Assembly: GCA_016707895.1 (NCBI GenBank)
Contig: JADJGV010000021.1
Coordinates: 25,362-89,361 of the forward strand
Reading direction: 5' to 3'
Source of the DNA: Myxococcales bacterium
GTDB taxonomy: Bacteria > Myxococcota_A > Polyangia > Haliangiales > Haliangiaceae
Length of the DNA stretch: 64,000 nucleotides
Every line of letters begins with the position of its first letter. Position 1 is the first letter of the stretch. Under the pieces are notes generated by a model. The model was not told the origin of the DNA, made no database searches, and saw only the letters and a program-made list of their open reading frames with translations. The position numbers and the translations under genes are program-made. Positions 1 to 8,174 of this stretch are shown here, piece after piece.

Positions 1-97
1 TCGCCGCCGCGAGGTCGCGGGTCGCCATCACGTAGTCCAGCAGCCCGGCGAGGTCGTCGGACGCGGCCGACGAGATGATGACGGTCCGGCGCTTCAC
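1..97 (-). CDS. ParE/RelE-type toxin, 5' part only
   Basis: This is the N-terminal 32 codons of a small protein that runs off the left edge. It begins with GTG inside a GTGA overlap with the stop of the upstream antitoxin gene. The visible start (MKRRTVIISSAASDDLAGLL) fits the beta-strand/helix opening of ParE/RelE toxins, which bind gyrase or cleave ribosome-bound mRNA. The family call rests mostly on gene order (antitoxin first, toxin second, overlapping), because the catalytic part lies outside the window. Confidence 0.55.
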   Translation of the reverse strand, partial: MKRRTVIISSAASDDLAGLLDYVMATRDLAAA

Positions 98-363
98 CGG
101 CCGGCGCGCAGCCGGGCTTGCATCGCCTCGCGGTGCGCGGCGAGCGACAGCCCGTGACCTTCGGCGATGTCGCGCTCGCCCTGGATCGCCAGCTTCAGCA
201 ACGCGAACGCGCGGCGGTCCTCGGCGTAGCTGTCGGCGTCCTGGAGCACCGCGGTGGCGCGGCCGTTCTGGGTGATCACGATCGGGGCCCGGCGGACGCT
301 CGCGCGCTCGATCAGGCCAGCGGCGTCGCGCTTCAGCACAGTGATCGGCTCGATGTCGTCCAT
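94..363 (-). CDS. Phd/YefM-type antitoxin
   Basis: An 89-residue protein with the Phd/YefM pattern: an N-terminal part (I5-EPITVLKRDAAGLIERA) followed by PIVITQNGRATAVLQDADSY, the strand-turn-helix of the DNA-binding dimer, and a charged C-terminal tail that would wrap the toxin. It would neutralise the overlapping downstream toxin and repress the shared promoter. The ATG is supported by TACGAT exactly six bases upstream (370-375, minus strand), which implies a leaderless message. The two genes overlap by GTGA, so translation is probably coupled. Confidence 0.8.
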   Translation of the reverse strand: MDDIEPITVLKRDAAGLIERASVRRAPIVITQNGRATAVLQDADSYAEDRRAFALLKLAIQGERDIAEGHGLSLAAHREAMQARLRAGR

Positions 364-369
364 GGCACC

Positions 370-375
370 ATCGTA
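370..375 (-). promoter_or_regulatory. -10 element TACGAT, leaderless start of the antitoxin
   Basis: On the minus strand TACGAT is followed by six bases and then the ATG at 363, so transcription should begin at or next to the start codon. No convincing -35 hexamer is visible. The identical TACGAT-N6-start arrangement precedes the PEGA operon at 3423. Confidence 0.5.
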
Positions 376-395
376 GCACCGAATTCGGTCACCGA

Positions 396-1607
396 TCACG
401 GATCGGCGCAGCAGCGGAAGCCGGTCGAGTAGTCCCAGTGCGAGACGTCGTGGGCGGTGGTGCGGTAGAGGCAGCCGTTGCCGTTGATCACCGTGTCGAC
501 GAAGAAGCCGCCGCGGAAGGTGCCGGCGGGATCGGCGGTCCACTCGTGCAGGTTGCCCATCAGGTCGTAGAGGCCGTCGGCCGAGACGCAGCCGGCGTGG
601 GCGCCGGTGCGGGCCAGGCCGTCGGGCAGCTGGTCGAGGCAGCTGTGGCCGATCATCGAGAACACCGAGCTGTCGCTCGACTGGAAGTACTGCACCGCCG
701 GGTGGCAGGTGCGGGCGTCGTTGCACACGCCGGGCTGGCGGGTGGCGCCGTAGGGATAGGTGCTGCCGGCGGCGCCCTGGCACGCGCGCAGCCACTCGGT
801 GTCGGTGCAGAGCCGCTTGCCGGCGGCGGCGCACGCCGCGGTGGCCTGGGTCTGGTTGATGTACCCCTGCGGCACCAGGCCGGGCGCGCTGACCGCGACC
901 ACCGCGGCGGTGCCCGGGTTCTGGTACGGCGACCAGCCGGTGCCGTCGGCGGCGACCAGCGCCGCCTCCCAGCGATCGACGCAGAACGTCGCGACCCGGG
1001 CCATGCCGGCGGGGCAGCCGCCGAGGCCGGCCGGCGGCGTCGGCGCGCCGTTGACATCGGGCGCGTCGCCGGCCTGGCACATCGGGATCGGGTTGGTGAG
1101 GCACGCGGTCGAGCGGGGCGCGTCGACGGTCAGCGTGTACGCGCCGGCCGCGGGCGCGGCGCCGCCGGCGTAGGTGTCGACCGCGATCCACCAGCTGCCG
1201 GCGGCCAGGTCGACGACGAACGCGCGATCGTCGCGGGTCAGGCAGCCGGTCGCGAGCGGGCCAGTCGCCGCACCGCGCAGCACGTGGACGTCGACGTCCA
1301 CCGGCGCCGCGGCGTCGACCGCGATCGTCACGACCGTCGGCGCCGCGAGGTCGAGGCGGTAGACCACCTCGGCGCCGCGCTCGTCGACCGTCCCCGCGCA
1401 GTCGTAGCGCTCGGCGCGGACCTCGGTGGCGGACGTCGTGTCGCCGGTCGCGGTGTACGGCAGCGCGGCGATCACGATCGGCGCGTCCCAGGTGCCGATC
1501 GCGGCCGCCGCGTCGAGCGCGGCCGCGTCGGGCCCGGCGTCGATCGTGGCGTGATCGTCGCCGCCGCACGCGGCCAGCGCGATCGCGACGGCCAGCGCGG
1601 CCCTCAC
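396..1607 (-). CDS. Lipoprotein with PPC-like and formylglycine-generating-enzyme-type (FGE/SUMF1) domains
   Basis: A 403-residue protein. It begins with a lipoprotein signal (LAAC, Cys14) and an Asp/Ala-rich spacer. A beta-rich region about 55-165 (VVYRLDLAAPTVVTIAV) resembles bacterial pre-peptidase C-terminal domains. An FGE/SUMF1-type fold then runs to the C-terminus, with RWEA, GKRLCTDTEWLRACQG, NLHEWTAD, FRGGFF and TGFRCC motifs. Such domains in secreted myxobacterial proteins are often non-catalytic ligand-binding modules. True FGE activity is not shown. It is the last gene of a three-gene operon and starts with GTG in a GTGA overlap with its upstream neighbour. Confidence 0.75.
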   Translation of the reverse strand: MRAALAVAIALAACGGDDHATIDAGPDAAALDAAAAIGTWDAPIVIAALPYTATGDTTSATEVRAERYDCAGTVDERGAEVVYRLDLAAPTVVTIAVDAAAPVDVDVHVLRGAATGPLATGCLTRDDRAFVVDLAAGSWWIAVDTYAGGAAPAAGAYTLTVDAPRSTACLTNPIPMCQAGDAPDVNGAPTPPAGLGGCPAGMARVATFCVDRWEAALVAADGTGWSPYQNPGTAAVVAVSAPGLVPQGYINQTQATAACAAAGKRLCTDTEWLRACQGAAGSTYPYGATRQPGVCNDARTCHPAVQYFQSSDSSVFSMIGHSCLDQLPDGLARTGAHAGCVSADGLYDLMGNLHEWTADPAGTFRGGFFVDTVINGNGCLYRTTAHDVSHWDYSTGFRCCADP

Positions 1608-2500
1608 GGCGGCGGCTTGACGGTGCCCTCGCCCTGGGCGCCGACGTCGTAGTCGATGCTGGCGCCGATCACCACCGCGGTGGTCACCGCGACCGCGGCG
1701 AAGCCGGCCACCGCCCACCAGCGGCGGTACCAGCGCGCGGGCTGATCGACGTAGGTGATCGGGCCGGTCGGCCGGGGCTTGTCGGTCGACTCGACCGCCG
1801 ACTCGACCGACGCGAACTTCTCGAGCTTGACGTCGACCGGGGTGGCGGTGCCGAAGCCGATGTCGACGAAGCGCACGTAGTCGCGGTGTTCGGGGTGGGT
1901 GACCCGCAGCGCGTGGGCGCCGACCGCCAGCTTGACCATCGGCGTCGGCGACTTGCCCAGGCGCTTGCCGTCGACGTAGATCGACGCGCCGGCGACCGAC
2001 ACCGTCAGCTTGAGCTCGCCCAGGTACTTGTCGGGATCGAGCAGCCGGGTGACCGCGCCGGGCACGCCGCCCTCCTCGGCGGAGGCCAGCGACACCCGCA
2101 CCCGCCGCCGCTCTTTGCGGGTGGCGACGTCGACCGCGCCGAGCGACAGCACCTGCACGTCGCCCAGGCCGCCGACCTCGCCGAACACCACCACCGACGC
2201 GCCGACCAGCGCGCCGAGGTCGGCCAGGCATCCGGGATCGCCGTCGCACGCGCGCAGCGCCGGCTTCTTGGCCTTCTTGGTCGCGTCGATCACCTCGGCG
2301 GCGGTGATGACCTTGCCGGCGCCGAGCCCGGCGATGTCCTTGGCGACGCGCGCCTCGATCTGCTTGCCGGTGGTCGAGGTGTCCTCGGCGCCCAGCATGG
2401 TCAGCGGCGCGACCGCGATGGTGGGCGACGCCGCCGGCTGCGCGTGGGCGGCCCCGGCGCCGAGCGCCACCGCGATCGTCGCGATCGCCGCGCGCCTCAT
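1604..2500 (-). CDS. Secreted PEGA-domain protein (second of a paralogous pair)
   Basis: A 298-residue protein with a cleavable signal peptide ending AHAQ. The N-terminal half (about 28-150) looks like a CsgG/FlgO-type nucleotide-binding-like fold, with TIAVAPLTML and the CDGDPGCLADLGALVGASVVVFGEV segment. A PEGA domain follows (about 175-235, SIYVDGKRLGKSP), then a C-terminal membrane segment (WWAVAGFAAVAVTTAVVIGA). It is a diverged paralogue of the gene directly upstream and overlaps it by ATGA. The membrane and PEGA layout suggests an envelope sensor or scaffold. No substrate can be inferred. Confidence 0.75.
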   Translation of the reverse strand: MRRAAIATIAVALGAGAAHAQPAASPTIAVAPLTMLGAEDTSTTGKQIEARVAKDIAGLGAGKVITAAEVIDATKKAKKPALRACDGDPGCLADLGALVGASVVVFGEVGGLGDVQVLSLGAVDVATRKERRRVRVSLASAEEGGVPGAVTRLLDPDKYLGELKLTVSVAGASIYVDGKRLGKSPTPMVKLAVGAHALRVTHPEHRDYVRFVDIGFGTATPVDVKLEKFASVESAVESTDKPRPTGPITYVDQPARWYRRWWAVAGFAAVAVTTAVVIGASIDYDVGAQGEGTVKPPP

Positions 2501-3423
2501 CGGCAGGCCTCGGTGGCGCAGTCGACGATCGTCGGGCGCGACGCCGCGTAGCCGATCGCGACGCCGGCGATGACCGCGACCACGCCGACCCCGACGTAGG
2601 CCCAGGTCGACGAGTACCAGGGCGCCGGTCGGCGGGTGACGACGAGCGGCGGCGCGACGCCCTCGGGATCGCCCGGGGCGACGGTCAGCCGCACCACCAC
2701 GCGGGTGGCCTTCTGGAAGCGCACCGTCACCGGCTGCTCGAACGGCGTGTAGCCCTTGGCCGACACCTTCAGCGTGTGCTCGCCCAGCGGCAGCTTGGCG
2801 ATCGGTCCCGGCAGCGGCGTCGCGCCGACCTTCTTGCCGTCGACCTCGACGGTCGCGCCCAGCAGATCGGTCAGCACCACCGCCGAGCCGTACAGCTGAT
2901 CGGGCGCCAGCAGCCGGTAGGCGGCGACCCGGATCGCGTCGATCAGCTCGTCGGGGCTGCCGCGCAGCGGGTCCGAGGCGATGCGGCGGATCTGCGTGCC
3001 CTTGGCCACGTCGACCGCCTTGATGTTCATGATGTAGTTGTCGCCCATCGCCGCCACCGAGCCGGTGACCATCACGTCGACGCCGAGCTTCTTGCCGATC
3101 GCGGCGACGCAGCGATCCTCGCCGCCGCAGCGGGACAGGTCGGCGTCGCCGGCGATCGCCTTGTCGATCTCCCGGCGGCCGGGCAGCGCCGCGGTCGCCA
3201 GGCGGTCGAGCTCCATACGGAACAGCGCCTCGAGGCGGCCGACCAGCTCGGTGTCGATGCCGAGCGCGTCGATGCGCCACACCGCCAGCTTCTGGGTCAG
3301 CGCCTCCTCGGGCAGCACCTCGTCCGATGGCGTCGGCGGCGCGGGCGGCGCCGGCTGCGCCATGACCGGGGCCACGGCGACCGCGAGCGCGAGCGCGAAC
3401 GCAGCGAGGCCCCGGAGATTCAC
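2497..3423 (-). CDS. Secreted PEGA-domain protein (first of a paralogous pair)
   Basis: A 308-residue protein with a signal peptide ending VMAQ. It contains a CsgG-like region with the conserved CGGEDRCVAAIGKKLGVDVM segment, a PEGA domain (VEVDGKKVGATPLPGPIAKL) and a C-terminal membrane helix (YVGVGVVAVIAGVAIGYAA). A GTG at 3438 would add five residues. The GTG at 3423 is preferred because it gives a normal signal peptide (MNLRGLAAFALALAV) and sits six bases after TACGAT. It heads the operon with the paralogous PEGA gene and the FGE-type lipoprotein, each pair overlapping by four bases. Confidence 0.75.
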   Translation of the reverse strand: MNLRGLAAFALALAVAVAPVMAQPAPPAPPTPSDEVLPEEALTQKLAVWRIDALGIDTELVGRLEALFRMELDRLATAALPGRREIDKAIAGDADLSRCGGEDRCVAAIGKKLGVDVMVTGSVAAMGDNYIMNIKAVDVAKGTQIRRIASDPLRGSPDELIDAIRVAAYRLLAPDQLYGSAVVLTDLLGATVEVDGKKVGATPLPGPIAKLPLGEHTLKVSAKGYTPFEQPVTVRFQKATRVVVRLTVAPGDPEGVAPPLVVTRRPAPWYSSTWAYVGVGVVAVIAGVAIGYAASRPTIVDCATEACR

Positions 3424-3429
3424 CGCGTG

Positions 3430-3435
3430 ATCGTA
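3430..3435 (-). promoter_or_regulatory. -10 element TACGAT, leaderless start of the PEGA/FGE operon
   Basis: The minus strand reads TACGAT, six bases, then GTG at 3423. This spacing fixes the chosen start. It is identical in sequence and spacing to the element before the antitoxin gene. Confidence 0.5.
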
Positions 3436-3473
3436 CACCAGGACCGCGGCGGGCGCGTGCTACCGTGGCGCGC

Positions 3474-3869
3474 ATGCGTGCGCCAGTTCACGTCGCCCTC
3501 GCCGCCGCGCTGGCGGCCGCGGGTTGCTCGTCGGTCTCGACGGTGCGGGTGCAGCCCGAGAACGTCGCGGTGGGCCCCGGGCTGCGGCCGATCGCCGCGA
3601 TCCAGGTCAACGCCACCTCGGGCTACTTCTTGTTCGTCCCGATCCCCGGCGACGTCGATCTCGACCGCGTCATCAACCGGATGCTGATCGTCGCCGCCAA
3701 GACCATGGGCGCCGACAAGGTCGCCAACCTGCAGTTCGACATCACGCCGGACTCGGGCATCTGGACCCTGCGCAAGCTGATCGGCTGGCGCTCGGCCCAG
3801 GCCACCGGCGTCGCGGTGCAGGTCGAGGCGCCGACCGACGCGGCGGCCGACCAGGGCCCAGAGCCGTGA
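3474..3869 (+). CDS. Small envelope lipoprotein, unknown function
   Basis: A 131-residue protein with a lipobox (AAAGC) followed by a compact domain with PIAAIQVNATSGYFLFVPIPGD and a MGADKVANLQF segment. The second segment recalls small secreted lipoproteins that carry GADxVxNxx motifs. ATG 3474 was preferred to the GTG at 3465 because it gives a clean signal peptide. TACCGT lies seven bases upstream (3461-3466). It is divergent from the PEGA operon, and its 3' end meets a hairpin repeat and the convergent ArsA-like gene. Function is not recognised. Confidence 0.7.
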   Translation: MRAPVHVALAAALAAAGCSSVSTVRVQPENVAVGPGLRPIAAIQVNATSGYFLFVPIPGDVDLDRVINRMLIVAAKTMGADKVANLQFDITPDSGIWTLRKLIGWRSAQATGVAVQVEAPTDAAADQGPEP

Positions 3870-3875
3870 TCCCGA

Positions 3876-3935
3876 GAGGGTCTTTCGCAAAGACCCTCCC
3901 CCACAAGACGTGGGGCCCCCACCCGAAACGCGAGA
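3876..3935 (+). repeat. Dispersed two-hairpin repeat, copy 1 (likely bidirectional terminator)
   Basis: A perfect 10-bp stem (GAGGGTCTTT, loop CGC, AAAGACCCTC; 3876-3898) is followed at once by CCCCAC-AAGAC-GTGGGG (3899-3915). GTGGGG can also pair with CCCCAC at 3917-3922, so two mutually exclusive hairpins are possible. The tail ACCCGAAACGCGAGA completes a unit that recurs almost unchanged at 21980-22037. It lies between convergent genes, consistent with a terminator, although no T tract follows. Confidence 0.7.
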
Positions 3936-4874
3936 CTAGGCCGTCGCCAGCGCGAGCTCGAGCTGCGACGCGAGCGCGGTGATGTCGGCGGGGCCGAGCG
4001 CGGCCCGCGGCAAGAACGGCAGCTGCCGCGCCGGCGCCGGGATCAGCGCGGCGACCTCGGCGAGGTAGCGCTCGCACAGCGCGCGTCGGCCGCGGGCCAG
4101 CGTGGCGTGGCCGGTCATCGCCGCCAGCGCCGCGGCGCGCGGCGGCGTGGCCGCGAGCGCGTCGGCGACCTTGGCCGCGGGCGAGCCGGCGGGGAAGTGA
4201 TCGGGCGCGACCTGGTTGACGATGACCCGCGCCGGCTGCACGCCGAGCGCGCTGATCTTGGCGGCCAGTTCGGAGGCCTCCATCACCGGCATCTCCTCGG
4301 CCAGCGTCACCAGCACCGCGGCGGTGCGCGCCGGGTCGCGCAGCAGGGTCTGCACCGTGCGGGCGTCGCGGGTCAGCGGCCCGTCGGGGACGGTCTCGAG
4401 GATCACCCACGGGATGCGCAGCATCGACATCGAGTGGCCTGACGCCGGCATGTCGAACACGACCGTGTCCCAGATCGGCTTGCCGCGCTTCTCCTCGGTG
4501 GTGTGGAACCACGCCTTGCCGAGGATCGCGTAGTCGTCGAGGCCCGGGATGGCGCGCAGGAACGCCTTGGTGATCCGGTTCTCGAAGACCATCTGGTAGA
4601 CCTTCTCGAACTTCAGGATCATCAGGCCGTACTCGTGCAGCGCCTCCGCGGGCGTCGTGTTGACGCCCCACAGGTTGGGGCCCAGCTCGGCCAGCGCCGG
4701 CCCGAGCGCGGTCTTCCCGAAGTAGGCGCCGTGGCGATCGGTGGCGTTGGCCTGGTACAGCAGCGTCTTGCGGCCGCGGCGCGCGCAGGCGCTGGCGATC
4801 GCGGCGGCCACGGTCGAACGGCCGACGCCGCCCTTGCCGAGCACGAGGATGAGGCGACGGTCGAGGAGCGACAC
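3936..4874 (-). CDS. ArsA/GET3-like anion-transporting ATPase family protein
   Basis: A 312-residue P-loop ATPase of the SIMIBI/ArsA group. It has the deviant Walker A GKGGVGRSTVAAA (residues about 13-25), Q-N-A-T-D in the switch I area, and the family signature FDMPASGHSMSML (Walker B with Gly-His). VIVNQV near 220 matches the adenine-binding Asn motif. It lacks the Cys ligands of arsenite pumps and has no ArsB partner nearby, so a chaperone or targeting role is as likely as metal resistance. A GTG start at 4874 places the P-loop at the normal distance. It converges on the hairpin repeat. Confidence 0.8.
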   Translation of the reverse strand: MSLLDRRLILVLGKGGVGRSTVAAAIASACARRGRKTLLYQANATDRHGAYFGKTALGPALAELGPNLWGVNTTPAEALHEYGLMILKFEKVYQMVFENRITKAFLRAIPGLDDYAILGKAWFHTTEEKRGKPIWDTVVFDMPASGHSMSMLRIPWVILETVPDGPLTRDARTVQTLLRDPARTAAVLVTLAEEMPVMEASELAAKISALGVQPARVIVNQVAPDHFPAGSPAAKVADALAATPPRAAALAAMTGHATLARGRRALCERYLAEVAALIPAPARQLPFLPRAALGPADITALASQLELALATA

Positions 4875-4950
4875 CGGGAGCGCGGACCTTACCGAAACCG
4901 CCAGGACTGTCCAGGGGCCACCGGGCGCCGAAGCGGCGCCGCGTCGACCG

Positions 4951-5232
4951 TCACTCGCCGCTCGGCTTCATCGGGAACAGCGGCTCGCCGTGGATCTCGA
5001 GCTTGTAGACGCTGTTCTCGGTCTCGACGTAGATCATCTTGCCCGCCGGCTCGCCCAGCACCCGCTTGACCGGCGTGGTGATCATGCGGTGGCCGTGGGG
5101 ATCGCGGAAGATGACCATGCCGCGGCCGACGATCGGGTAGCTGATCAAGTAGCCCGTGTAGACACGACCCAGCCCTGCCGAGGCGCGCTCGACGCTGTGA
5201 TCGCGAATCTTGCGAGCAGTGACGCTGACCAT
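4951..5232 (-). CDS. Conserved small protein, unknown function
   Basis: A 93-residue protein (MVSVTARKIRDHSVERASAG...). It reads as a small beta-rich domain, with GRGMVIFRDPHGHRMITTPV and MIYVETENSVYKLEI and no signal peptide. The ATG at 5232 was chosen; the frame stays open up to 5319, but that extension would cross the divergent promoter region of the next gene. Codon usage is typical of the region. It may be co-transcribed with the ArsA-like gene (76-base gap). Function is unknown. Confidence 0.6.
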   Translation of the reverse strand: MVSVTARKIRDHSVERASAGLGRVYTGYLISYPIVGRGMVIFRDPHGHRMITTPVKRVLGEPAGKMIYVETENSVYKLEIHGEPLFPMKPSGE

Positions 5233-5302
5233 CGCCAGGGCCGTTCCTGTAGAATTGTACGCGCAGGCGCGACCCTCGTCACGCTTTGTCGAACAACCGG
5301 CC

Positions 5303-6226
5303 ATGCCACAGCGCGGCAACCCCGACGTCGATCCTCCGGCCGCGGCCGGAATCGAGCAGATCTACGCGGACATCCGGAGCCGGCTGGGCTCGGGTACGGG
5401 TGGGGAGGTGGCCCCGTCGACGGCCGCGCCCGGGATCGCCGTGGTGCCGCTGCGGACGCCGACCTTGCCCCCGGCCACCCACACCGGCTGTTACCTCGTC
5501 GGGGACCGCGCGCTGGTGGCGATCGACCCGGCGTCGCCGTGGCCCGACGAGCAGGACCGCCTGCTCGCCGCGCTGCCGGCTGGCGCCCACGTGGCGCTGA
5601 TCGCGCTGACCCACCACCACGGCGACCACGTCGGCGCCGCGACGGCGCTGGCCGCGCGGACTGGCGCGCCGATCGCCGCGCACCCGGCGACCGCGGCCCG
5701 CCTGGCCGGTCGCGTCGCGGTGACCCGGGCGCTGGCTGACGGCGAGGTGATCGCCACCGACGGCGAGCGCCTGCGGGTGCTGCACACGCCCGGCCACGCC
5801 CCCGGCCACCTGGTGTTCCAGGCCGAGGGCAGCGGCGCGGTGATCGCCGGTGATCTGGTCGCCGGCCTGGGCACCATCTTGATCGACCCCGGCCCCGGCG
5901 AGGGCCACATGGCGACCTACCTGGCCTCCCTCGAGCGGCTGCTGGCGCTGGGCGTCGGCGCGCTGTTGCCGGCCCACGGGCCGGTCATCGCCGACGGCCC
6001 GGCCAAGCTGCGCGAATACCTGGCGCACCGCCGCATGCGCGAGGAGCGCGTGGCCGCGGCGCTGACCGCCGCGCCGCAGCCGAGCGCCGACCTGGTGGCG
6101 GTGGCGTACGCCGACACGCCGCCGGCCCTCGCGCCGATCGCCGAGCGCTCGCTCCTGGCCCACCTGGTCAAGCTGGCCGAGGACGGGCGGGCGCGTGCGG
6201 TCGGTGATCGCTGGCAGCGAGCGTAG
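5303..6226 (+). CDS. Metallo-beta-lactamase-fold hydrolase (LACTB2-like)
   Basis: A 307-residue protein with the MBL zinc motif THHHGDH at about 103-109, further ligands in HTPGHAPGHLVF and AGDLVAGLG, and LLPAHGPVI near 230. The C-terminal winged-helix extension is typical of LACTB2-type proteins, which include endoribonucleases and thioesterase-like hydrolases. The substrate cannot be told from sequence. The ATG at 5303 gives the usual length; upstream in-frame codons would run into the divergent gene's promoter. It precedes the PocR regulator by 58 bases. Confidence 0.8.
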   Translation: MPQRGNPDVDPPAAAGIEQIYADIRSRLGSGTGGEVAPSTAAPGIAVVPLRTPTLPPATHTGCYLVGDRALVAIDPASPWPDEQDRLLAALPAGAHVALIALTHHHGDHVGAATALAARTGAPIAAHPATAARLAGRVAVTRALADGEVIATDGERLRVLHTPGHAPGHLVFQAEGSGAVIAGDLVAGLGTILIDPGPGEGHMATYLASLERLLALGVGALLPAHGPVIADGPAKLREYLAHRRMREERVAAALTAAPQPSADLVAVAYADTPPALAPIAERSLLAHLVKLAEDGRARAVGDRWQRA

Positions 6227-6273
6227 CGCACCGAACGGATGGCCGCTGCGCTAGCGCGCGGGGCCCGATCCCG

Positions 6274-6279
6274 TATAGT
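6274..6279 (+). promoter_or_regulatory. -10 element TATAGT before the PocR regulator
   Basis: TATAGT ends five bases before GTG 6285 and eight before GTG 6288, so the mRNA should start at one of these codons. No clear -35 is present. Confidence 0.45.
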
Positions 6280-6284
6280 GCCCC

Positions 6285-7850
6285 GTGGTGGATCTGCGAC
6301 GCTTTCGTGACTTGCCCGCGGTGGCGTTGATCCGCGATCTGCTGCGCCGCTGGTGGGGGCTCGAGCTGGCGTTCGCCGATCCCAAGGGCTACGTGCTCGA
6401 TCACGCCGACGGCAAGATCTTCCCGTCGCAGAACGAGCTGTGCCGGCTGGCGCTGTTCTCGAAGGAGGGCTTCCGCCGCTGCAACGAGAGCGTCAAGGTG
6501 GTGAGCGATCACCTGAAGGTCGGCCGGGCCAGCGGGCCGGGCGAGCCGCCGACCGCCTTCGTGCACGAGTGCCACCTCGGCTTCGACGTCGTCGCCGCGC
6601 CGCTGTGGTTCGACGGCGAGCTGGCCGGGTTCGTGTTCACCGGCGGCAGCGTGCGCGACGCGCTGGCGCCGATCGCCAAGGCCGAGCTCCTGCGCAAGGT
6701 GCGCGAGTTCGCCGACGTCGAGGGCGACGGCGAGCGCGCGGTGGCCGACATCCCGCGGCTGTCCGAGGCCGAGCTCGAGCACCTGAAGGACCTGGTGGCG
6801 GCGGTCGCCGCCGAGTGCGTGCGGGCGGCGCCGCGGTTCGTGGGCGGCACCGCGCCGGCGCCCGGCCACCCGTTCAACGAGATCGTCGGCTCGAGCCCGG
6901 CGGTGCGCGACGTGCTGCGGCTGCTCGAGAAGATCGTCAAGAGCGAGTCGACCGTGCTGATCCACGGCGAGAGCGGCACCGGCAAGGAGCTGATCGCGCG
7001 CGCGATCCACTACCACGGGCCCCGCGGCAAGAAGCCGTTCGTCGTCCAGAACTGCTCGGCGTTCAACGACAACCTCCTCGAGAGCGCGCTGTTCGGTCAC
7101 GTCCGTGGCGCGTTCACCGGCGCGGTCAAGGATCAGGCCGGCCTGTTCCAGGTCGCCGACGGCGGCACGTTCTTCCTCGACGAGATCGGCGACATGTCCG
7201 CGGCCCTGCAGGTCAAGCTCCTGCGGGTGCTGCAGGAGGGCACCTTCATGCCCGTCGGCGGCACCAAGCCGGTCAAGGTCGACGTGCGCATCATCGCCGC
7301 GTCGCACAAGGACCTGGCCGGCATGGTGGCCCACCGCCAGTTCCGCGAGGACCTGTTCTACCGGGTCAACGTCCTCAAGATCACGCTGCCGCCGCTGCGC
7401 GAGCGCCAGGCCGACATCCCGACGCTGGTGGGCCACTTCATCCGCAAGCACAAGAAGGCCGCCGGCGTCGCCACCGAGGACGTGCCGCGGCCGACCGACA
7501 GCGCGCTGGCGATGCTGGTGGGCTACCCGTGGCCCGGCAACATCCGCGAGCTCGAGAACGAGATCGAGCGCGCGCTGGTGCTGGGCGGCGACACCACCGA
7601 GATCGGCCCCGAGCTGCTGAGCCAGCGCATCCGCGACGCCCACGCGGCGCCGGCCAGCGCGGCGCGCTCGGTGCCGCGCGAGCTGACCGGCACGCTGCGC
7701 GAGGTCGTCGAGCAGGTCGAGTCGGAGGTCATCCTCGCCGGCCTGATCCGCACCCACTGGAACAAGTCGCAGCTGGCCAAGGAGCTCGGGATCTCTCGCA
7801 GCTACCTGATCCAGAAGTGCGCGTACTACGGGCTCGAGCGCAAGGAGTAG
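6285..7850 (+). CDS. Sigma-54-dependent activator with PocR sensory domain
   Basis: A 521-residue enhancer-binding protein. Residues about 5-170 form a PocR-type ligand domain with Cys-rich spots (NELCRLALF, RRCNE, HECHLGF). The AAA+ domain (about 195-425) has Walker A GESGTGKE, an intact GAFTGA loop for sigma-54 contact and Walker B FFLDEIGD. A Fis-type helix-turn-helix ends the protein (NKSQLAKELGISRSYLIQK). PocR domains sense small molecules, sometimes hydrocarbon derivatives. The ligand and targets here are unknown. It is followed two bases later by yacG, so the two are probably one transcript. Confidence 0.9.
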   Translation: MVDLRRFRDLPAVALIRDLLRRWWGLELAFADPKGYVLDHADGKIFPSQNELCRLALFSKEGFRRCNESVKVVSDHLKVGRASGPGEPPTAFVHECHLGFDVVAAPLWFDGELAGFVFTGGSVRDALAPIAKAELLRKVREFADVEGDGERAVADIPRLSEAELEHLKDLVAAVAAECVRAAPRFVGGTAPAPGHPFNEIVGSSPAVRDVLRLLEKIVKSESTVLIHGESGTGKELIARAIHYHGPRGKKPFVVQNCSAFNDNLLESALFGHVRGAFTGAVKDQAGLFQVADGGTFFLDEIGDMSAALQVKLLRVLQEGTFMPVGGTKPVKVDVRIIAASHKDLAGMVAHRQFREDLFYRVNVLKITLPPLRERQADIPTLVGHFIRKHKKAAGVATEDVPRPTDSALAMLVGYPWPGNIRELENEIERALVLGGDTTEIGPELLSQRIRDAHAAPASAARSVPRELTGTLREVVEQVESEVILAGLIRTHWNKSQLAKELGISRSYLIQKCAYYGLERKE

Positions 7851-7852
7851 CC

Positions 7853-8071
7853 GTGGGCGAAGCGCCGCGCCATCGAGGGATGTGCCCCGGCTGCCAGCGG
7901 CCGGTGCCGCTGGCCGTGGCCGGCGCGCCCGACCCGTTCCCGTTCTGCTCGGTGCGCTGCCAGCTGATCGATCTGGGGCGCTGGCTCGACGAGGACTACA
8001 AGATCTCCGACGGCGAGGACCAGTCGGGTGGCGGGATCGACGGCGCGCCGGCGGCCGGCGATCGGTCGTAG
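7853..8071 (+). CDS. yacG: DNA gyrase inhibitor / zinc-binding protein YacG
   Basis: A 72-residue protein with the YacG zinc site CPGC...CSVRC and the signature RCQLIDLGRWLDEDYKI. In Escherichia coli YacG binds GyrB and blocks DNA binding. Starting at GTG 7853, two bases after the PocR-regulator stop, gives the usual length. The C-terminal tail is Gly/Asp-rich and likely disordered. The zinc ligands and the LIDLG helix are all present. Confidence 0.88.
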   Translation: MGEAPRHRGMCPGCQRPVPLAVAGAPDPFPFCSVRCQLIDLGRWLDEDYKISDGEDQSGGGIDGAPAAGDRS

Positions 8072-8139
8072 ATCGTCGGCCGGTGGGCAACCATGAAACG
8101 GCCGCGCGTGCGGGCGGCGACGTTCCTGCAAAAAAGTGC

Positions 8140-8168
8140 TTTACCGCTTACGTGCCCCGGATTAGGTT
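8140..8168 (+). promoter_or_regulatory. Sigma-70-type promoter TTTACC-N17-TAGGTT, leaderless
   Basis: TTTACC (8140-8145), a 17-base spacer and TAGGTT (8163-8168) are followed by exactly six bases and ATG 8175. It lies in a short A/T-richer patch containing an A run near 8130. It is one of the best -35/-10 pairs in the window and predicts an mRNA beginning at the start codon. Confidence 0.65.
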
Positions 8169-8174
8169 CCGCAG

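Noticed and set aside
363..378. Sigma-54-like site TGGCACC-ATCG-TAGCA on the plus strand
   Set aside because: It would read antisense into the FGE lipoprotein gene with no plus-strand gene downstream; it overlaps the antitoxin start and is probably chance.
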